Source: Flavihumibacter cheonanensis | Lineage (GTDB): Bacteria > Bacteroidota > Bacteroidia > Chitinophagales > Chitinophagaceae | Reading direction: 5' to 3' | Length of the DNA stretch: 64,000 nucleotides | Assembly (NCBI RefSeq): GCF_022352215.1 | Contig: NZ_JAKRWF010000004.1 | Span: 516,472 to 580,471 of the forward strand | In this document: positions 60,532 through 64,000 of the stretch, piece by piece | How positions within the stretch are numbered: the first letter of the stretch is position 1 | How the letters are laid out: each line of letters opens with the position of its first letter | Translations under genes and position numbers: made by a program | Notes under the pieces: model-generated | The model's database searches: none | What the model was told of the DNA's origin: nothing | What the model saw: the letters and a program-made list of their open reading frames with translations, nothing else

Positions 60532-60957
60532 ATGGAACTGCTTTTGGAAAGAGAATATCATTCGTCAGGTACGAATGGTATCCTGAGCTGCCGCGATCAA
60601 TTCATCTGCTTCACCATCGAACTTCCCTGGCGCAACAATCAACGCATGATTTCCTGCATCCCGGAAGGACGGTATCAACTGGTGCTTCGCTTCAGCGACC
60701 GTCACCAGTGGCACCTCCTGGTGAAAGCAGTGCCGGACAGATCCCTGATCCTCCTGCACAAGGCTACTCATGCTTTGAAGGAGCTCAATGGTTGTATCGC
60801 ACCGGTGACTGAATTGCTGGCTCCTGGTATTGGTAAAAAATCGGTGGATGCTTTTGCTTCGCTTATGTTACTGGTGCGGTCTGCACTGGAAGCAAAAGAG
60901 CGGGTATGGCTCACCGTTACCAACCTCTCAGATCGCTATGCTTCTGCTGCTGCGTAA
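60532..60957 (+). CDS. DUF5675 family protein
   Basis: 141 residues. It opens with the DUF5675 pattern LLLEREYHSSGTNGILSCRD, ICFTIELPWRNNQ, IPEGRYQLVLR and later LILLHKATHALKELNGCIAP. The family often occurs with phage-like or contractile-element genes and may be a peptidoglycan-linked or peptidase-like domain, function not proven. It follows protein B by 2 bases and closes the cassette, with a terminator 16 bases later. Confidence 0.8.
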   Translation: MELLLEREYHSSGTNGILSCRDQFICFTIELPWRNNQRMISCIPEGRYQLVLRFSDRHQWHLLVKAVPDRSLILLHKATHALKELNGCIAPVTELLAPGIGKKSVDAFASLMLLVRSALEAKERVWLTVTNLSDRYASAAA

Positions 60958-60972
60958 GCATTCGATTCGTAA

Positions 60973-61003
60973 ACCCCGGCTAGTCCTGGCTGGGGTATTT
61001 TTT
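60973..61003 (+). terminator. Terminator of the unknown cassette
   Basis: ACCCCGGC / GCTGGGGT stem (one G-T pair), 8-base loop, then ATTTTTT. It separates the cassette from the regulatory operon. Confidence 0.8.
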
Positions 61004-61014
61004 CCAGAAAAAGC

Positions 61015-61041
61015 GACGGTTTTGGGAATATTTTCGACGGT
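61015..61041 (+). promoter_or_regulatory. Pair of GACGGTTT motifs 21 bp apart
   Basis: CGACGGTTT at 61014-61022 and again at 61035-61043, cores 21 bp apart, each followed by (C/T)GGGAA. This is the same ACGGT core as the 11-bp array at 58950, at two repeat lengths. The spacing matches the pair of sites typical for LytTR proteins. It lies upstream of the operon that encodes a LytTR protein, so autoregulation is plausible. Confidence 0.75.
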
Positions 61042-61083
61042 TTCGGGAACCTTGCTCCGAAGCGCAAATTTCCCTGCCAATTG

Positions 61084-61115
61084 TTTGCGTGTATGCAGAT
61101 CTGTTTATAGCATTG
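61084..61115 (+). promoter_or_regulatory. Possible promoter of the AraC-FecR-LytTR operon
   Basis: TTTG at 61084-61087, 20-base spacer, TAGCATTG (61108-61115), one mismatch to TAnnTTTG. It is 132 bases before the chosen AraC start. Confidence 0.4.
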
Positions 61116-61247
61116 TATCACCTAAAATCATCCCACTTGTTAACCCGGATTTCAAACCCAGACCTTGGCAGCATCGGGCTGATCCCTTTTGAGGAGTCTG
61201 CTTCTGCATTGCCCGGTTTAGTATTGCACCAGCATCGGGGAGCCAGG

Positions 61248-62057
61248 ATGGCACAGGGTACGATTGAATGGCAGGAATATGTTTCGTCAGATGGTTTGTT
61301 GCATCGGTGTTCCTATTCGCTTCATCCCGCTGCTGTGTTGGATCACGAGCAGGAAGCAGATGTTCTGAAGTTACTCGTTGTTACAGATGGTATGCTTCAA
61401 CTCCAGGCGAATGGTGAAGACTGGTCCTTACACCCAGGTACCTGCTGTTTGTTTCGTTCCCGTTTTTTCCAGCTCTCCTTACCGGATCATGCCAAACTGA
61501 ATTTTCTCCTCTACAACATCGAGCCGCTTGTCAAACGAATGGATCTCGGCTTGTTTACAGAGGGACGGTTTCAGCCTACAGCCAAGATGCAATCCATTGT
61601 TGCAGAAATCACACAGGCACCTGCTTCACTGGGCTTTCCCGAGAAATGGCTCTCCGTGCAATTATCGCATTTGTTGTTGGCTTTACTGGAGCAGATGGAG
61701 CAGCCAGTTCCCGTTCAGGAAGACAAACAGTTACTGCGTCAATATGCCTTGCTGGCGGATTCCTATATCCGGCAACATTTGACGGAGGATTTAACTACAC
61801 TGCAAATTGCGCGGGCTGTCGGACTCAATGAGTGTTCGCTCAAGCAGCTTTTCAGTGAACAGTTTGGTACCGGTATGGCGAAGCGACAGAATCATTTACG
61901 CATTATGCTGGCAAAGGATTTACTCGTGCAAACCAATAAGTCCGTTCGTGAAATCATTCTGGAATGTGGCTACCAGCGGGAAGCCACTTTTCGTGAAAAC
62001 TTTGATAAACTAACTCAACTCACCCCGGCTGAATACCGGAAAATGTATAAAAAATGA
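61248..62057 (+). CDS. AraC family transcriptional regulator
   Basis: 269 residues from the ATG at 61248, chosen because the conserved part begins at MAQGTIEWQEYVSSDG; an earlier start in the same frame at 61089 is possible. The N-terminal cupin-like part (about 1-130) is followed by a two-HTH AraC domain (about 165-269): LTTLQIARAVGLNECSLKQL and VREIILECGYQREATFRENF, then LTPAEYRK. It overlaps the FecR-like gene by 4 bases. It may control the unknown cassette. Confidence 0.88.
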   Translation: MAQGTIEWQEYVSSDGLLHRCSYSLHPAAVLDHEQEADVLKLLVVTDGMLQLQANGEDWSLHPGTCCLFRSRFFQLSLPDHAKLNFLLYNIEPLVKRMDLGLFTEGRFQPTAKMQSIVAEITQAPASLGFPEKWLSVQLSHLLLALLEQMEQPVPVQEDKQLLRQYALLADSYIRQHLTEDLTTLQIARAVGLNECSLKQLFSEQFGTGMAKRQNHLRIMLAKDLLVQTNKSVREIILECGYQREATFRENFDKLTQLTPAEYRKMYKK

Positions 62058-62827
62058 CTACCATTAATGATCAACTTAAACTCGCAGCTACCCATGCAGA
62101 TCTCAATGCGGAGTCTGCTCAACTGCTGCAGGATTTTTTCCTGAAGCTGGCTACTCCCCAGCAAAAGGACCAGTTGGATGGCTGGATCAATCAGCGCGAA
62201 GCCAACAGTCATTTCTTTGATCTGCTCCTGGAGCTGAACAGAGAAGGAACTGGCGCAGCTACTTTGCAGGTTTTGAATCAGTATAAGCAAAAGCCCAAAC
62301 GAAAAGTGAATTGGATCAAGCGTATTCTGCTGTATCCGGTGTATGCTTATTTATTGCTATCAGTAGTAGATGCGTTTTTGCCAGGCGGGCCCTTCAAACA
62401 ATTATTAAAGGGCAGGCCATTGGCTGAAATCAACTGGACAAGAATCACTACCAGCACGAAGGATCAGGCCATTACTTTTTACCTGAGTGATAGCACCCAG
62501 GTAGAATTGTTGCCGAATTCTTCACTTGTTTATCCGGCGGAATTGAATCCCATGGAACGTACTGTTGTCTTAAAAGGCAGTGCCCGTTTTGTAGTGAAAA
62601 AGCGACCGGGTGAGCCGTTCAAAGTGGAGGGCAGCAAAACCTTTGCTTCCTGTACGGAAGGAGAATTTCTGTACAAGCAATTGGGAGAGCAGCAGGCCAG
62701 TTTATCTACCAGTCGCGGTTATGTGAGTTTCGGTTATGATCAATATAATATCTGGGGAGTTGAACCGAATCAGCGTGCCTTCTGGATGCCAGATATGATT
62801 TCTCTGGAAACACCCATTGAAGAATAA
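62054..62827 (+). CDS. FecR-like membrane protein
   Basis: 257 residues. A soluble N-terminal part (about 1-90) is followed by one TM segment (about 98-118, ILLYPVYAYLLLSVVDAF) and a periplasmic FecR-like beta domain (ITFYLSDSTQVELLPNSSLV, then TVVLKGSARFVVKKRPGEPF and ASCTEGEFLYKQ). In FecR systems this domain passes a signal to a sigma factor. No sigma factor gene is adjacent; it is coupled instead to AraC and LytTR genes, an unusual partnership. Confidence 0.8.
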   Translation: MTTINDQLKLAATHADLNAESAQLLQDFFLKLATPQQKDQLDGWINQREANSHFFDLLLELNREGTGAATLQVLNQYKQKPKRKVNWIKRILLYPVYAYLLLSVVDAFLPGGPFKQLLKGRPLAEINWTRITTSTKDQAITFYLSDSTQVELLPNSSLVYPAELNPMERTVVLKGSARFVVKKRPGEPFKVEGSKTFASCTEGEFLYKQLGEQQASLSTSRGYVSFGYDQYNIWGVEPNQRAFWMPDMISLETPIEE

Positions 62828-62844
62828 CCCTCAATCAACTTTCT

Positions 62845-63159
62845 ATGTCTGAATTAGTATTTCGCCATGCTGGCAAATGGGACCTGGTTCCACAGAAAGA
62901 GATCCTCTACCTTGAATCCTGCAATAAGCTTTCCAAAGTGGTTACGGTACACCGGGAATATTTTTTGAGTACGCCCCTGCAAGTGCTGGCCGAACATTTA
63001 CCCGCTGATCAGTTTATCAAAATTCATCGCAGGTATATAGTTTCAAAACTGCATATCCGGGGTATTGGCAATACCTATATTCTGATTGCCGACAAAGAAC
63101 TACCCATTTCAAGACAGGGGCGGTCGGAGTTAAGGGATAAGTACAGGATGTTTGTCTAG
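62845..63159 (+). CDS. Stand-alone LytTR DNA-binding domain protein
   Basis: 104 residues, almost entirely a LytTR domain: VPQKEILYLESCNKLSKVV, then FLSTPLQVLAEHLPADQFIK and IHRRYIVS, with ELPISRQGRSEL at the end. It has no receiver or membrane domain. LytTR proteins bind pairs of direct repeats about two helical turns apart. It is 17 bases after the FecR-like gene. The ACGGT motif sites at 58950-59032 and 61015-61041 are its likely targets (inference). Confidence 0.9.
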   Translation: MSELVFRHAGKWDLVPQKEILYLESCNKLSKVVTVHREYFLSTPLQVLAEHLPADQFIKIHRRYIVSKLHIRGIGNTYILIADKELPISRQGRSELRDKYRMFV

Positions 63160-63269
63160 CGGGGAATTGAACCTGAGAACAGCATCAACAATTTGGGAAT
63201 TCCATGTGTGAGCATCAGGGCTGCTATACCAACCCGTGCAATTAATAATGCGATATCGATCATTTTCAT
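63156..63269 (-). pseudogene. Truncated DoxX family gene (N-terminal 37 codons)
   Basis: MKMIDIALLIARVGIAALML, then THGIPKLLMLFSGSIPR and a TAG. The first 34 residues match the DoxX start (LxRVGIAALMLTHGIPKLLMLFSG), while full-length DoxX proteins have about 130-150 residues and three more TM helices. The break falls near 63165-63175, where the end of the LytTR gene lies on the other strand. It starts 3 bases after the YceI stop, so the original operon was yceI-doxX. Confidence 0.75.
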
Positions 63270-63271
63270 GT

Positions 63272-63856
63272 TTACTTGGTTTCAGGTTGAATAAATTCAC
63301 CATCCGCTTTGATGCGAACTTCATCACTGATTACAGCTGCCGGAAAACCCGGACCAACATTAAAATCAGAACGTTTGATGGTGCCTGTTAGCTGAAAACC
63401 TGCTGTCTGCTTTTTGCTCATCGGATTTTCAACCGTACCCTTATACAGCAGGTCAAAGGTTACGTGTTTGGTTACACCGTGAATGGTTAAATCACCACTG
63501 AGTTTGTATTTGTTCTTGCCTGCTTTTTTGATGCCGGTACTTTTGAAGTTCAACGTTGGATATTTCTCGGCATTAAAAAAATCGGCACTTTTCAGGTGAT
63601 TATTCCTTGCTTCTACCCTTGTATCAATAGAGGCAGCCTTCGCTGTTAACTCAAAGCTGGCATCACTGAAGTCGGGTTGGGTGGATTGTACCAGTACATC
63701 AATATCATTAAAAGTGCCACTTACATCTGCAATTCCCAGGTGGGTAACGGTAAAGCCTAACTGCGAATGCGCATCGTCGTTTGTCCAGATAGTGCTGATT
63801 GTGGTAAATGCTGTTAATGCAACAAATGCTGTCAGAATTAAGAATAACTTTTTCAT
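63272..63856 (-). CDS. YceI family protein, exported form
   Basis: 194 residues. Signal peptide MKKLFLILTAFVALTAFTTI, then the YceI start WTNDDAHSQLGFTVTHLGIA, NNHLKSADFFNAEKYPTLNF and YKLSGDLTIHGVTKHVTF. A periplasmic lipid-binding lipocalin-like barrel. It shares about the same plan as the cytoplasmic YceI at 31072. The truncated doxX gene follows directly. Confidence 0.93.
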   Translation of the reverse strand: MKKLFLILTAFVALTAFTTISTIWTNDDAHSQLGFTVTHLGIADVSGTFNDIDVLVQSTQPDFSDASFELTAKAASIDTRVEARNNHLKSADFFNAEKYPTLNFKSTGIKKAGKNKYKLSGDLTIHGVTKHVTFDLLYKGTVENPMSKKQTAGFQLTGTIKRSDFNVGPGFPAAVISDEVRIKADGEFIQPETK

Positions 63857-63881
63857 ACGTGTTATTTATTGTTTTCTAAGT

Positions 63882-64000
63882 TCAAGTAATTAGTGCAATT
63901 TTCTGTTGTAGCACTTGGTTAGGTGTTTTATAATTAAATTTTCGAACTGGTCTGTTATTTAGCAATGTTTCCACTGTTTTTATTTCTTCATTTGTCACGT
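63882..64000 (-). mobile_element. C-terminal end of an IS30-family transposase
   Basis: 39 codons enter from the right border on the minus strand: VTNEEIKTVETLLNNRPVRK, then FNYKTPNQVLQQKIALIT and TGA at 63882. The L-N-x-R-P-R/V-K-x-x-x-Y/F-K-T-P-x-x-V pattern is the IS30 transposase C-terminus. The inverted repeat end should lie between 63857 and 63881, but I cannot define it with one end only. The element sits just upstream of the exported YceI gene. Confidence 0.82.

Overview
The window looks like chromosomal DNA of a Bacteroidota bacterium, most probably family Chitinophagaceae. The signs are a giant PKD-repeat surface protein, the 73-residue DUF2795 protein, a eukaryote-like citrate synthase, a Tgt without the usual zinc cysteines, weak Shine-Dalgarno signals, and promoters of the TTTG / TAnnTTTG type. 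No rRNA is present. One ordinary tRNA (Ala, GGC) and two odd tRNA-like elements are seen.

Layout. 1-31.9 kb is mostly housekeeping: a PKD adhesin running off the left edge, M32 carboxypeptidase, DinB, Nif3-like, Zn-ribbon, RecN, FabI, LolD, cobalamin adenosyltransferase, a MacB-type ATPase, GatC, TrpS, deoxynucleoside kinase, PckA, aminopeptidase P, PssA-PurS-RsmI, M1 peptidase, an orphan response regulator, RsmG, a glycosyltransferase, Tgt, an LptF/G permease, citrate synthase, YceI and tRNA-Ala. Gene ends here carry dispersed repeats (GTGAGACGT strings, AATTAGGAATTATG inverted repeats, twin CACCCGTCC hairpins) and clear hairpin terminators. 32-43.5 kb is accessory: a PLD-like protein, a membrane protein, a two-gene carbohydrate-active operon, a DUF234-type ATPase behind a tandem palindrome, a ParE-type toxin-antitoxin pair, GNAT, RhaM, a frameshifted lipoprotein and small unknown genes.

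43.5-47.3 kb is AT-rich and gene-poor. It holds very small ORFs (one a Cys-rich zinc-finger-like protein), a truncated gene remnant, two reading frames broken by a single TAG, and two degenerate tRNA-like genes each followed by a strong terminator. It resembles a decayed mobile element. 47.3-57.5 kb is a compact defence-type cluster: HsdR, a DUF262-AlbA_2 fusion, HsdM, HsdS, a HipA-like kinase, DUF3037, and a DUF488 protein with an extra N-terminal domain.

59-63.2 kb is the most unusual part. A four-gene unknown cassette (two related secondary-structure-rich proteins, a small hydrophobic protein and a DUF5675 protein) is preceded by eight AACGGT-like motifs spaced exactly 11 bp apart. It is followed by an AraC - FecR-like - LytTR regulatory operon that has its own pair of GACGGT motifs 21 bp apart. 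The reverse complement of the motif, ACCGTT, matches the core recognised by LytTR domains, so the small LytTR protein is a good candidate to bind both sites. The right edge of this block cuts a doxX gene down to 37 codons, and an IS30-family transposase end enters from the right border, so this end of the window has been rearranged.
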